Of a stretch of DNA of 64,000 nt, positions 9,114-18,425 are shown piece after piece. Position 1 is the first letter of the stretch. Each line of letters starts with the position of its first letter. The DNA lies in the NCBI GenBank assembly GCA_049314555.1, contig JBMOEW010000007.1:31018-95017 (forward strand), written 5' to 3'. Under the pieces are notes generated by a model, which made no database searches, had not been told where the DNA came from, and was given only the letters and a program-made list of their open reading frames with translations. Source of the DNA: REEB509 sp049314555. Its GTDB lineage: Bacteria; Pseudomonadota; Alphaproteobacteria; Caulobacterales; Aquidulcibacteraceae. The translations under genes were made by a program, and so were the position numbers.

Positions 9114-9357
9114 ACCCGAGCCTTGTTTCGGCGCGCGGCGGGGGGATTTTCTCCCTGCCTCGCTGCGCGCGTATCCCCATAACCCTGACGCCTTCGCGGA
9201 CGTTCATGCTGGCACAATTTGCCGTATACGGATGAAGAAGACGTTTCCGAAAGCTTTTCCAATGGTTTCCAAAGGGGGGCGTTTCGGGATTTGGCTGGCC
9301 AAATCGTCGCGGCTTGGGTTAATGGCGCTTCATACCTGGCCTAAGGAGGAGTTTTTA

Positions 9358-9771
9358 ATGGCGCACATCCAACCCCTGGAATGGGCAGCAATTTACGCCG
9401 GATTGAACATTTTGATCCTGCTTGGCTTGGCGTTTGGCACGGTGCGTGCGCGCCGGCAGCACAAAATCACTTTGGGCGATGGCGGCAATCCGCAGATGCA
9501 GCGCGCCATGCGTGCGCACGCCAATGCCTCTGAGTACATTCCTGCGGGCATCGCCGGGATCACGCTGCTGGCCCTCACCTACCCCGCAACGCCGCTTTGG
9601 CTTTTACATGCTGTTGGGGCGAGCCTGACGGTGGGGCGGTTGGCGCACGGGATCGGTCTTTCGACCGGCGAATTGAATCTTGGGCGGATGCTCGGAACGA
9701 TACTGACGTGGACCGCTTTTGTGCTTTTGGGGGGCGGTCTGATCTTTGCGGGGGTTGCCGCGCAGTATTGA
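9358..9771 (+). CDS. MAPEG-family membrane protein
   Basis: 137 residues with four hydrophobic helices. The segment QRAMRAHANASEYIPAGIAG (residues ~48-67) matches the conserved RxxNxxEy/ip region of MAPEG proteins, relatives of microsomal glutathione S-transferase. The ATG at 9358 has a strong Shine-Dalgarno AAGGAGGAG 7-8 nt upstream, which decides the start over an upstream in-frame ATG. The bacterial substrate is unknown. It is separated by about 240 bp from the methyltransferase and so probably has its own promoter. Confidence 0.88.
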   Translation: MAHIQPLEWAAIYAGLNILILLGLAFGTVRARRQHKITLGDGGNPQMQRAMRAHANASEYIPAGIAGITLLALTYPATPLWLLHAVGASLTVGRLAHGIGLSTGELNLGRMLGTILTWTAFVLLGGGLIFAGVAAQY

Positions 9772-9819
9772 GGGCTGGAAGTGATTGCGCGAACGGGCGG
9801 GCCACGCCATGTTCGCGCT

Positions 9820-11199
9820 ATGCCCGCCGCCCTCAAGACCAAATCCAAATCCGCCGCTTCGGCCGCGATCGACCCTGAAACGATCGTTGCCGACCTGTTG
9901 AAACATGCCCGCAAGTTTGGGGCCGACAGCGCCGAGGCCAGTCTTTCGTTTGGCGAGAGCCTGTCTGTGGAAGTGCGCCTTGGGGCGCTTGAAAGCGTGG
10001 AGCGGGATGAAAGCCGCTCGCTGGCGCTGCGGGCGTTCATCGGCAAGCAGCAAGCGGCGGCCGCGGTCAGCGACGTGAGCGCGAAGGGCCTAAAGGCCTT
10101 GGCCGAACGTGTCGTGGCGATGGCAAAGATGGCCTCTGAAGACCCGTATTGTGGGCTGTTGGACGGCCAATACCGCGCCAAAACCCTGAAAAAGCTGGAA
10201 AGCGCGGATCGCGTTCAGCCCACCGCAGCAGATCTCGAAAGCCAGGCGCTGGCGTGCGAAGCGGCGGCCTTGGCCGTGAAGGGCGTGACCAATTCGGGCG
10301 GGGCCTCGGCCAGCTACAGCCGCGCCGGGCGGCTCTATGCCACCAGCGATGGGTTCCTTGGGCGGGCAGACGGCACCAACTACAGTGTTGGGGTCTCGCC
10401 GATTGCGGAAAAGGACGGCCAAAAGGAGCGCGACTACGAATACGGCTCCAAGCGCTTCCTTGTGGATCTCGAAAGCCCGGAACAGATAGGCGTGATCGCA
10501 GGGCAGCGGGCGGTTGCCCGGCTTGGGGCGCGCAAGATCGCCACGCAAACCGCCGCGGTGATTTTTGAGCCGCGCTTGGCGGGCCGGCTGCTTGGGCCGT
10601 GGCTTGGGGCGATCAACGGTGCGGCTGTTGCGCGGGGTGTTTCGTTCTTGAAGGACAAGATGGGCGCGCAGGTGTTTCCGGCGGGCTTTTTTGTGCGCGA
10701 AGACCCGTTCTTGAAGCGCGGCGCGTCTTCCCGGGCGTTCGACGGCGAAGGCGGCGCGGTGAAGGCGCGGGCGCTGGTGGACGACGGGCACTTGACCACG
10801 TGGCTGTTGAACTCGGCCTCGGCGCGGCAATTGGGGTTGAAGCCCACAGGCCACGCGACGGCCGGTCACGGCGGGCCGCCAGGGGCTGGCACGTCGAACC
10901 TTGCGGTCAGCACCGGCGCGCAGGACCTGGCGCAGATGATGAAGTCCTTGAAAAAGGGCGTTGTGGTCACGGAGATGTTTAGCCCCGCGTTCAATGCCAA
11001 CACCGGTGACTGGTCTGTCGGGTTTTCTGGCTATTGGTTTGAAAAGGGGCAGCGGGCCTTTCCGGTCAGCGAGATCACGGTGGCCGGCAACATGCTTGAA
11101 ATGTATGCCCGGCTTGTGACGGGAAGCGATGCGGAAGATCGCGGCGGGCTTTCGATCCCCAGCCTGATGATTGATCGGATGGCCATTGGTGGGGCCTGA
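9820..11199 (+). CDS. pmbA: TldE/PmbA, metalloprotease-complex subunit
   Basis: 459 residues. It shows the modulator-of-gyrase fold: ADSAEASLSFGESLSVEVR at the N-terminus, and ATAGHGGPPGAGTSNLAVS and DWSVGFSGYWFEKGQRAFPV in the C-terminal half. There is no HExxxH, as expected of TldE/PmbA, the partner of catalytic TldD. Together they degrade unstructured peptides and mature some ribosomal peptides. An in-frame GTG lies at 9781, but the ATG at 9820 gives the usual N-terminus. The gene overlaps the phosphatase that follows, an arrangement common in alphaproteobacteria. Confidence 0.93.
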   Translation: MPAALKTKSKSAASAAIDPETIVADLLKHARKFGADSAEASLSFGESLSVEVRLGALESVERDESRSLALRAFIGKQQAAAAVSDVSAKGLKALAERVVAMAKMASEDPYCGLLDGQYRAKTLKKLESADRVQPTAADLESQALACEAAALAVKGVTNSGGASASYSRAGRLYATSDGFLGRADGTNYSVGVSPIAEKDGQKERDYEYGSKRFLVDLESPEQIGVIAGQRAVARLGARKIATQTAAVIFEPRLAGRLLGPWLGAINGAAVARGVSFLKDKMGAQVFPAGFFVREDPFLKRGASSRAFDGEGGAVKARALVDDGHLTTWLLNSASARQLGLKPTGHATAGHGGPPGAGTSNLAVSTGAQDLAQMMKSLKKGVVVTEMFSPAFNANTGDWSVGFSGYWFEKGQRAFPVSEITVAGNMLEMYARLVTGSDAEDRGGLSIPSLMIDRMAIGGA

Positions 11200-12007
11200 G
11201 CGCGCGCTCTTTGACGACATCGCGCTGATGGCGCAGGCGGCGCGCGAAGGCGGTGCGCTGATCGCTGCGGCGTGGAACGAACCGCGCGAGGTGCGCTCCA
11301 AGGGGGCTGCAGGGCCGGTGACAGAGGTTGATCTGGCGGTAGACCGGCTGCTGCGAGGAACGCTGCTTGCGGCGCGGCCAGAGTATGGCTGGTTGTCTGA
11401 GGAAACGCCGGACACGGACGATCGCCTCAGCCGGCGCGCGGTGTTTGTGGTGGATCCGATCGATGGGACGCGCTCGTTTATCGATCGCATTCCGGAGTGC
11501 GTTGTTTCCATCGGGCTGGTGGTGGACGGACGGGCCGTCGGCGGCGTGATATTTAATCCGATGACGGATGAAATGTTTGAGGGCGGTGTTGCGCGGCCAG
11601 CCACCCGCAACGGCCAAGCCATCCGGGTAACACACCGCGCCACCCTGGAAGGGGCCACGCTGCTTGGCAAACCAGAGTTCTTCAAGGCCCCACAATGGCC
11701 AAAGCCTTGGCCCAACGTGATCGCCAAGTATCGCTATCCCCTCGCCTATCGGTTGGCCTTTGTGGCCGAGGGCGGGGTTGATGGGGGCTTGTTGCTTGGG
11801 TTCAAGAACGAGTGGGACGTGGCGGCGGGGGTTGCCATTGTAGAGGCCGCCGGCGGCATCGTAACCGACCCTTGGGGCGGGCCTGCGGTGTTCAACAGCC
11901 CCGATCCGCGCCTATCAGGGCTTGTGACCGCGGGGCCGGCTTTGCATCCCTTGCTTTGCGCGCGGGTGTCGCATACCTCGCATCCATGCGAGTGGCCGAA
12001 GGCCTGA
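11189..12007 (+). CDS. Inositol monophosphatase family / CysQ-like 3'(2'),5'-bisphosphate nucleotidase
   Basis: About 272 residues. The metal-binding motifs of the Li+-sensitive phosphatase family are present: LSEETPDTD, VDPIDGTRSF and EWDVAAGVAIVEAAGG. CysQ-type enzymes hydrolyse PAP from sulfate assimilation; inositol phosphate is the alternative substrate. There is no good ATG. I prefer GTG at 11189, which overlaps pmbA by 11 bp, although TTG at 11171 is also in frame. Neighbours pmbA and DUF4170 are the usual ones for this gene in alphaproteobacteria. Confidence 0.9.
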   Translation: MGPERALFDDIALMAQAAREGGALIAAAWNEPREVRSKGAAGPVTEVDLAVDRLLRGTLLAARPEYGWLSEETPDTDDRLSRRAVFVVDPIDGTRSFIDRIPECVVSIGLVVDGRAVGGVIFNPMTDEMFEGGVARPATRNGQAIRVTHRATLEGATLLGKPEFFKAPQWPKPWPNVIAKYRYPLAYRLAFVAEGGVDGGLLLGFKNEWDVAAGVAIVEAAGGIVTDPWGGPAVFNSPDPRLSGLVTAGPALHPLLCARVSHTSHPCEWPKA

Positions 12008-12038
12008 GTCTGTTGTTTCAACCGGAGGATCGCAGCCC

Positions 12039-12287
12039 ATGCGTGAGACCCCTCAATTGTTGCATCTGGTGATCGGCGGCGAGTTGAAGCGGCTGGATCG
12101 ACCGGAATTTGAAGATCTCGCGAAGGTGGACTTCGTGGGCGCGTTTCCCAACTATCGCACCGCACACGACGCCTGGAAGGCCGCCGCCCAGCGCACCGTG
12201 GATAACGCCAAGATGCGCTATTACATCATCCACGCGCACCGGCTGCTCGATCCAGACGACGATCACGAGCACGACCATGAGCATTGA
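12039..12287 (+). CDS. DUF4170 small conserved protein
   Basis: 82 residues with the DUF4170 pattern: LVIGGELKRLD, VDFVGAFPNYRTAHDAWKAA, and RYYIIHAHRLLDP, ending in a His/Asp-rich tail (DDDHEHDHEH). Function is unknown. Across alphaproteobacteria it is found next to the CysQ-like phosphatase and lipid A/Kdo genes, which suggests a link to the envelope. GGAGG lies about 11 nt upstream of the ATG. The His-rich tail could bind metal, but that is only a suggestion. Confidence 0.88.
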   Translation: MRETPQLLHLVIGGELKRLDRPEFEDLAKVDFVGAFPNYRTAHDAWKAAAQRTVDNAKMRYYIIHAHRLLDPDDDHEHDHEH

Positions 12288-12329
12288 ACGGGGCGCGCCC
12301 TGAGCACACTCGATGCCCCTGTCGTTCCG

Positions 12330-14072
12330 GTGAAAGCTGGGGCGGTGATCGCGCGCCTGTGGCGATCATTCGTCTCTGGACATAAGGGGCTTTTGCTGGC
12401 GCTGGTGCCGGCTTTGCTGTTGGTTGCCTTATCGGCCAGCGCTTATGCGCTGATCATGAAGGAGACGATGGACGGGCTGGCGGCGAGCCAAATGTCTGTG
12501 GTGGCGTGGGCGCCGTTGGCGGTGATTGGGGCCACGCTGGTGCGGGGACTTGCGATCTGGGCCCAAGCCGTGATGTCGCAGAGCCTTGGTCTGCGGGTGT
12601 TGCGCGATGTGCAGGGCGCGATGTTCACCACCCTCACCTACGCTGATTTCGCCCGTATCCAGGGCGAAGAAGGCGGCCGGCTGGTGTCGCGCTTCACCAA
12701 CGACATCAACGTGATTTCCGACGGACTGGTGCGCAGCCTGCAGGCCGTGTTGCGCGATGCGCTGACGGTGATCGGTGCGCTGGCCATCATGTTCTATTTC
12801 GACTGGATCACCACGATCCTGGTGATTGGAATTTTCCTGCTTGCGGCGGGCCCGATGGGCGAGATCGCGCGGCGGGCGCGGGCGCAAACCCAGGTGGCGC
12901 AGGCCCAGCTTGGACGGCTGACGGCGTTGTTGGGCGAAAGCCTCGCCGGCGCACGGTTTGTGCGCACCTTCCGGCTTGAGCGCCAAGAGATCGCGCGGGC
13001 GGAGGCCGCCTTTGAGGAGCGTCGAGCACTCGCGATGAAGCTGGTGCACAATCGCGCGCGCACCGATCCGTTGCTGGAGGTTCTGGGCGGCTTGGCGCTT
13101 GCGGGCGTTTTGTGGGTTGCGGGGGGGCGGATCGTTTCTGGCGCGATGAGCGTGGGCGATCTTTTGGGCATCATCACCGCGGTGGGCACGGCCTCGCCGG
13201 CGGCCCGCGCCCTTGGCAGTTTCAACACCGTCTTGAACGAAGCGCTGGCGGCGGCGGCGCGGGTGTTTGCGCTGATCGACGAGCCGTCACGGGTGGTGGA
13301 TCGCCCGGACGCGGTGGCGCTACGCGTGCTTGAGGGCGATGTGCGGTTTGAGGATGTGGGCTTTCGCTATCAAGCGGAGGGCACGTCCTTGGCTGCCTTA
13401 TCAAATGTGAGCTTTCGGGCGGCGTCCGGCCAGCGGGTTGCGATCGTGGGGCCGTCTGGGGCCGGCAAGACCAGCATCATCAACCTGATCGCGCGGCTCT
13501 ATGATGCGACCTCCGGCAGCGTGACCATTGATGGCCAGGATGTGCGGGCGGTGACGCTTGGCTCGTTGCGCGATGTGGTGGGCGTTGTCAGCCAGGAGGC
13601 GATCTTGTTCAACGACACCGTGCGCGCCAACATCCGCCTCGGCAAACCAGATGCGACCGACGAAGAGGTTGAGGCTGCGGCCCAGGCGGCGGCGGCGGAC
13701 GGGTTTATTCGCGCGATGGCGCAGGGCTATGACACGGTGGTGGGCGAGCGCGGCAATGCGCTTTCCGGCGGCGAGCGCCAGCGGATCGCGCTGGCGCGGG
13801 CGTTTCTCAAGGACGCGCCGATCTTGTTGTTGGACGAGGCGACCAGCGCGCTTGATGCGGAAAGCGAAGCGCTGGTCACGGCGGCGATCGCGCGGTTGTC
13901 GGCGGGGCGCACCACGATCGTGATCGCGCACCGGCTGGCCACGGTGCGCGACGCAGACTGGATTTTGGTGTTGGAGGCCGGCCAGATCGTGGAGCAAGGC
14001 CGGCACGGCGAACTTGTGGCAAAGGGCGGGCTTTATGCGCGGCTGGCGGACTTGCAGTTTAGTGCTGGCTGA
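12330..14072 (+). CDS. MsbA-like lipid A/phospholipid ABC exporter
   Basis: 580 residues with six membrane helices in the first ~320 residues, then an ATPase with Walker A GPSGAGKTS, signature LSGGERQR, Walker B ILLLDEATSALD and an IVIAHRLATV switch segment. The position behind CysQ-like phosphatase and DUF4170 is typical of the alphaproteobacterial exporter thought to flip the lipid A-core. The frame runs up to the DUF4170 stop, but the only usual start codon before the first helix is GTG at 12330. Confidence 0.9.
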   Translation: MKAGAVIARLWRSFVSGHKGLLLALVPALLLVALSASAYALIMKETMDGLAASQMSVVAWAPLAVIGATLVRGLAIWAQAVMSQSLGLRVLRDVQGAMFTTLTYADFARIQGEEGGRLVSRFTNDINVISDGLVRSLQAVLRDALTVIGALAIMFYFDWITTILVIGIFLLAAGPMGEIARRARAQTQVAQAQLGRLTALLGESLAGARFVRTFRLERQEIARAEAAFEERRALAMKLVHNRARTDPLLEVLGGLALAGVLWVAGGRIVSGAMSVGDLLGIITAVGTASPAARALGSFNTVLNEALAAAARVFALIDEPSRVVDRPDAVALRVLEGDVRFEDVGFRYQAEGTSLAALSNVSFRAASGQRVAIVGPSGAGKTSIINLIARLYDATSGSVTIDGQDVRAVTLGSLRDVVGVVSQEAILFNDTVRANIRLGKPDATDEEVEAAAQAAAADGFIRAMAQGYDTVVGERGNALSGGERQRIALARAFLKDAPILLLDEATSALDAESEALVTAAIARLSAGRTTIVIAHRLATVRDADWILVLEAGQIVEQGRHGELVAKGGLYARLADLQFSAG

Positions 14073-14087
14073 GCAAGCCGTTTGGGT

Positions 14088-15581
14088 TCAACGGCGGCGG
14101 TTGAGCAGCCAGTGGGCGGCCAGGCGACCGGTTTGAGCGGCCCCATTCATGAAGCCATAGAACTCTTCGCTCAGGTGTTCGCCAACGAAGGCCACCCCCT
14201 CGTGCACAACCGGGCGCACGGCGTGGTCTGTGTGGCTTTCCTCCCAGCGCGGGCGTTGGGGATCGGTGCGTTGGCCAGGACCAAGGCTCAAATAGCCACC
14301 GCCAATCAGGGAATCGGTGCCCCAGGCAGTGCGATGGGCGCGCCCGTTGAAGGCGTGCGATACAGGCACGAACCGATCAAGGCCCGCCAAAAGCGCTGGA
14401 TCAGCGGGCAAGCCTGCGGCGGCGAGGTTGGCGCCTTGGAAGAAGCTCAAGGCCCCATCAACGGTGGGGTGGCGACGGGCGCTGTCCCAGACGGAGGTGA
14501 AGCCCCAGTCTCCGAAGGCTTCGGCGGAAAAGCCACCAGCGGCCTGCCAAGGGCGGCCGCGAAAACCAAAGATCGCCTTCTCGTTTTGGCCCAGGGTCAA
14601 GCGCGCGAACCAGGCCCGCAACGGCTGTGGCAGGGCTACGTCCAGGCGTACACCGGCCAGGGCGCGCGGTGGCAGGGCCAGTACCACTTGGCTCGCGCGG
14701 ACCACTTGGCCGCCCAGCATGATCGCGTCAAAGCCGTTCTCAAGGCTCCCGCGGAGCCACGCCAAGCGCTTGCCGGTTTGGGGTGGTTGGCGCAGCGCTG
14801 CAGCCATGGCTTCGATCAGGCGCTGGTTGCCGCCGGTCAAGGTGAAGGCTTCGGCCGCGTCCCGTTGTGCGCCTTCCTCGTCAGCGCTTGCGAAGTCAGC
14901 GCCCGCATCGAGGAGTTGGAGCGCGGAGGACTGCGCCATTTCCACGCCGAATTCGGAGCGGATCGCGGCTTCCACCAAGCTCAAAGCGAGGGGGTCAAGC
15001 GGTGGGCCTTGATCCAGATAGTCTTGCACCGACAAGGCATCGAGCGCGGCTTCGGCGCGCCATCCTTCTTCGTCCAGGCGCTGGCTATCGCGTTGCAACC
15101 GCGCGCTAAGCGGGGCGAGCAGCGTGGTCAGGCGCTGGCCGGACTGGCGGGCCCCGGCCAAATAAAAGGCTTTGGCGGGCGCGGGGCCAGCGGGCGCATC
15201 GGCCAGAGCGGTCAGGGGCAGATCAAAGCGGCGCGCGAGGGCGAGCATGTCTGTGTGGGCGGTGTCGATGAACTCCGCGCCGTATTCGGTCTGAACCCCC
15301 GGCGCGAATTCTTCTGACACCGTGTGGACCCGACCGCCCAGCCGGCGGCTTGCTTCATAGACCTCCACGGTTGCGCCCAGGTCTTGCAGGGTGAGGGCTG
15401 CGGTCAGGCCAGCAATGCCTGCACCGATCACCACGATCGGCAGGCCGTCTTGGCCGCGGGCGGCGCAGGCCGGCATCGCCAGCCCGCCGGCCAGGGCACC
15501 GGCAAGTAGACCTCGGCGGGTGATGGCGCGCGGTTTGGGGCGAAGCGCTTTGAAGACTTTCCGCCCCAGCCGCGTGCGCAT
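14088..15581 (-). CDS. Flavin monoamine oxidase family protein, Tat-exported
   Basis: 497 residues. A twin-arginine signal (ITRRGLLAGALAGGL, then PAC) is followed by the FAD Rossmann motif IVVIGAGIAGLTAALTL, EVYEASRRLGGR, and C-terminal WEESHTDHAV and FVGEHLSEEFYGFMNGA, which close the FAD site. This is an amine oxidase fold. The substrate is unknown. The frame continues upstream into metY, but the ATG at 15581 places the Tat signal at the N-terminus. It lies 16 bp beyond the metY stop on the same strand, so co-transcription is likely. Confidence 0.88.
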   Translation of the reverse strand: MRTRLGRKVFKALRPKPRAITRRGLLAGALAGGLAMPACAARGQDGLPIVVIGAGIAGLTAALTLQDLGATVEVYEASRRLGGRVHTVSEEFAPGVQTEYGAEFIDTAHTDMLALARRFDLPLTALADAPAGPAPAKAFYLAGARQSGQRLTTLLAPLSARLQRDSQRLDEEGWRAEAALDALSVQDYLDQGPPLDPLALSLVEAAIRSEFGVEMAQSSALQLLDAGADFASADEEGAQRDAAEAFTLTGGNQRLIEAMAAALRQPPQTGKRLAWLRGSLENGFDAIMLGGQVVRASQVVLALPPRALAGVRLDVALPQPLRAWFARLTLGQNEKAIFGFRGRPWQAAGGFSAEAFGDWGFTSVWDSARRHPTVDGALSFFQGANLAAAGLPADPALLAGLDRFVPVSHAFNGRAHRTAWGTDSLIGGGYLSLGPGQRTDPQRPRWEESHTDHAVRPVVHEGVAFVGEHLSEEFYGFMNGAAQTGRLAAHWLLNRRR

Positions 15582-15597
15582 GGTGGTGCCCTGTGCG

Positions 15598-16917
15598 TTA
15601 GAAGGCCGGGTCTTGGATTTGCGCCAGGGCCTGATCCAGATCGGCGATGATATCGTCCAAATCCTCGATGCCAATCGACAAGCGCACCGCTTCTGGCAGG
15701 GCGCCGGCGGCGATGCGCTGTTCATCCGTGAGCTGACGGTGAGTGGTGGAGGCCGAGTGGATCACCAGGGAGCGGGTGTCGCCGATGTTGGCGAGCAGCG
15801 AAAACAGCTTCAGGCCACCGGCCACGGTTTTGGCGGCCTCATAGCCGCCCTTTAAGCCAAACGTGAACACACTGCCCGCTCCTTTTGGGGTGTATTTCTG
15901 GGCGCGGGCGTGGTGCTTGTGGCCTTCTAGGCCGGCATAGGACACCCAGGCCACTTTGGGGTGGGTTTGCAGCCAGCGGGCGACGGCGTTGGCGTTTTCG
16001 ACATGCCTTTGCATGCGCAGCGGCAGGGTCTCGATGCCGGTTAGCACCATGAACGCGTTGAAGGGGGAAAGGGCCGGGCCAATGTCGCGCAGGGCAAACG
16101 CGCGCACCGCGATCGCCAGGGAGATGTTGGCGGGACCGGCTCCTAAGTCGATCGCGCCGAACACGTCATCTATTTTGAGGCCGTTATAAAAATCCAGCGG
16201 CTCGGTGAGGGTCGGGAACTTGCCAGGGTGGGCTTTCCAGTTGAACGTGCCGGCATCGACCACCACGCCGGCGATGGAGTTGCCGTGGCCGCCCAGGAAT
16301 TTGGTGGCAGAATGCACGACGATGTCGGCCCCGTGCTCGATCGGGCGATGCAGATAGGGGCTGGCCATCGTGTTGTCGACGATCAGCGGGGCCCCGTGGG
16401 CGTGGGCTGCGGCTGCCACATCGTCAATGTCGGTGATCAAGCCGCCCGGATTGGCGATGCTTTCCACAAACACCGCCTTGGTGTTGGCATTGACGGCGGC
16501 GCGCAGGGAGGCCGGGTCGTCGATGTCGAACCAACGCACGGTCCAGCCATACTTTTTCCAGCTGTGGTTGAACTGGTTGATCGAGCCGCCATACAGTTGC
16601 TTGGCGGCGGCGAACTCGGCCCCTGGCTCCATCAGGCAGTGAAACACCAGATGCTGGGCTGCGTGCCCCGACGCAGTGGCGACCGCTGCTGTGCCGCCTT
16701 CCAGCGCTGCCACGCGCGCTTCCAGCACCGCTGTCGTGGGGTTGGTGAGGCGGGTGTAGATGTTGCCGAACTCCTGCAGCGCAAACAGGCGGGCTGCGTG
16801 ATCGGCATCGTTGAAAACGAAGCTGGTGGTCTGATGGATCGGCGTGGCGCGCGAGCCGGTGACGGGGTCGGGCGCAGCGCCGGCGTGCACGGCGCGGGTG
16901 GCGAAGCCTTGGGTCAT
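15598..16917 (-). CDS. metY: O-acetylhomoserine sulfhydrylase (MetY-type)
   Basis: 439 residues. PLP enzyme of the Cys/Met metabolism family making homocysteine from O-acetylhomoserine and sulfide. The PLP lysine is in VVHSATKFLGGHGNS. The opening GFATRAVHAGAAPDPVTGSR and PIHQTTSFVF is typical, and the length of about 430-440 separates MetY from shorter cystathionine synthases and lyases. A leader of about 90 nt contains two hairpins, the second overlapping the ribosome-binding site (see 16921-16964). Confidence 0.94.
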   Translation of the reverse strand: MTQGFATRAVHAGAAPDPVTGSRATPIHQTTSFVFNDADHAARLFALQEFGNIYTRLTNPTTAVLEARVAALEGGTAAVATASGHAAQHLVFHCLMEPGAEFAAAKQLYGGSINQFNHSWKKYGWTVRWFDIDDPASLRAAVNANTKAVFVESIANPGGLITDIDDVAAAAHAHGAPLIVDNTMASPYLHRPIEHGADIVVHSATKFLGGHGNSIAGVVVDAGTFNWKAHPGKFPTLTEPLDFYNGLKIDDVFGAIDLGAGPANISLAIAVRAFALRDIGPALSPFNAFMVLTGIETLPLRMQRHVENANAVARWLQTHPKVAWVSYAGLEGHKHHARAQKYTPKGAGSVFTFGLKGGYEAAKTVAGGLKLFSLLANIGDTRSLVIHSASTTHRQLTDEQRIAAGALPEAVRLSIGIEDLDDIIADLDQALAQIQDPAF

Positions 16918-16920
16918 GGG

Positions 16921-16964
16921 AGTCCTCCAGATGCGAAGGACTTAGCTGGGCAATCGCCACCAGC
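16921..16964 (-). promoter_or_regulatory. metY 5' leader hairpins, one including the Shine-Dalgarno
   Basis: On the metY strand, AGTCCT (16942-16937) pairs perfectly with AGGACT (16926-16921) across a 10-nt loop, and the GGAGG ribosome-binding site lies at 16928-16924, partly inside the stem. Just upstream, GCTG...CAGC with an inner GGC/GCC forms a second bulged hairpin (16964-16945). Translational control of a sulfur gene is plausible. I do not recognise a known SAM or SAH riboswitch. Confidence 0.4.
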
Positions 16965-17009
16965 AAAGCGCTGCAGCGTTAGTCTGGCTCACGTGTGGGT
17001 GAAGCTTGA

Positions 17010-18350
17010 TCAATTTGCGCTGAGAACCTGCCCGCGGGCCATCACGAAATCGACGCTGCGCAGCTCTGAAACGTTTGCGGTGGGGTCGCCATCGACCGCG
17101 ATGATATCGGCGCTGAAGCCGGGGGCGATCTGGCCGATCTCCGTTTCCAGGCGCAGATGTTGGGCGCCCACAACGGTGGCTGCGCGAATGGCGTCAATCG
17201 GGGTGAAGCCCGCCTGCACCATCAGTTCGAACTCGCGGGCGTTATCGCCGTGGCGGGACACGCCGCTGTCAGTGCCGAAGGCCACGCGCACACCGCCAGC
17301 GTGGGCGCGGGAGAGCATGTCCAGCATGCGTGGGCCCACTTCCAGCGCCTTCATGCGTTGGGCGGGTGTAAGGGCTCCAGGGATTTGGGCGCGCTCATAG
17401 ACCGTGATGCCGGCCAAAACGGTGGGCACCAAATAGGCGTTGCTGCGGCGGAAGAGCCGGATCGAGTCTTCATTCAAATAGGTACCGTGTTCGATGCCAT
17501 CGACGCCGGCGCGCAGGGCCGCGTTGATGCCTTCCATGCTGTGGGCGTGGGCCACGACTTGGCGCCCCATGGCGTGGGCTGCATCCACAATCGCTGCCAT
17601 TTCATCGTCGGTGAGCTGTTGGCCAAGGCCTGCGGCGGTATCGGACAAGACGCCACCCGTGGCCGTGATCTTTATGATATCTGCGCCAGCCTGGATCATT
17701 TGCCGGGTGGCGCGGCGGCAGTCATCAGCGCCGGAGCACGCCGAGGGCGAGCGCATCAGTTCCATCACGTCGGGGCGCCAGCCTTGGGCGTCGCCGTGGC
17801 CAGCATGGGGGGTGATCGCGCGGCCAGCAGCGACGATCCGCGGCCCCTGGGTGATGCCTTCGCGGATCGCGTCGCGCAGGGCAAACACCGCCTCGCTGTC
17901 GCCGCCGAGATCGACAATCGTGGTGAAGCCGGCGCGGGCGGTTACCAGGGCGTTTTGCGCCCCGCGCAAGGCCACGTAAGCGGTGGTGCGGGTAGTGGCA
18001 TCAACGCGGGCCTGCGCGGGGCCGCCGCTGGTCATGGGGGACAGGATGTGCACGTGGCTGTCGATCAGGCCCGGCAACACAAACCGTTGGCGCTGATCGA
18101 TGACGGTTGCACCGGCTGGGGCCTGAAAGCCCGGCACAATGGCGGAGATGCGGCCGTCGCTGGTAACCAGAACCGTTTGATCCCGCAGGACAAGGCCCGT
18201 GGCGGGGTTGGCCAGTAGGCGTCCGGCTTGGATCGCTGTGACAACCGTGGGCGCTGGGGCTTCCTGGGCAACGGCTGTGGTGCCGGTTACCAGGCTGGCG
18301 GTGGCCAAGGCCCATGCGGCCGCGAACACCAACTTTATCCCTGCGCGCAT
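17010..18350 (-). CDS. Secreted metal-dependent amidohydrolase (imidazolonepropionase-like)
   Basis: 446 residues with a signal peptide ending near TAVAQ. Metal-site elements of the amidohydrolase superfamily are all present: DSHVH, the lysine in DIIKITATGG, VAHAHS, GIEHGT and FGTDSG. The group includes Xaa-Pro and Xaa-Arg dipeptidases (Sgx9260/Cc2672-like), exported enzymes of Caulobacter-type bacteria, so a peptidase role is likely but not proven. The last residues form the usual beta sandwich (FSADIIAVDGDP). Confidence 0.9.
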   Translation of the reverse strand: MRAGIKLVFAAAWALATASLVTGTTAVAQEAPAPTVVTAIQAGRLLANPATGLVLRDQTVLVTSDGRISAIVPGFQAPAGATVIDQRQRFVLPGLIDSHVHILSPMTSGGPAQARVDATTRTTAYVALRGAQNALVTARAGFTTIVDLGGDSEAVFALRDAIREGITQGPRIVAAGRAITPHAGHGDAQGWRPDVMELMRSPSACSGADDCRRATRQMIQAGADIIKITATGGVLSDTAAGLGQQLTDDEMAAIVDAAHAMGRQVVAHAHSMEGINAALRAGVDGIEHGTYLNEDSIRLFRRSNAYLVPTVLAGITVYERAQIPGALTPAQRMKALEVGPRMLDMLSRAHAGGVRVAFGTDSGVSRHGDNAREFELMVQAGFTPIDAIRAATVVGAQHLRLETEIGQIAPGFSADIIAVDGDPTANVSELRSVDFVMARGQVLSAN

Positions 18351-18425
18351 GACTGACCCTATCGCTTAAGTGCTTGAAACACTTGTCGCTTAGGGCTGCG
18401 GCTTGGTCAAGCTTGGGCGCTGGCC

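Noticed and set aside
9232..9357. N-terminal extension of the MAPEG protein from an upstream ATG
   Set aside because: The ATG at 9358 has a near-perfect Shine-Dalgarno and gives the normal family N-terminus.
10090..11727. 545-codon open frame opposite pmbA and the CysQ-like gene
   Set aside because: It crosses two clear genes and is Arg/Pro-rich with no recognisable domain.
14082..15317. 411-codon frame opposite the amine oxidase
   Set aside because: Shadow of the amine oxidase; low-complexity Gly/Gln/Ala composition.
16918..17009. SAM-II riboswitch before metY
   Set aside because: Fragments such as GGTGGCGATTG and CCAGCTAAG recall SAM-II, but their order and the pseudoknot do not fit the consensus.
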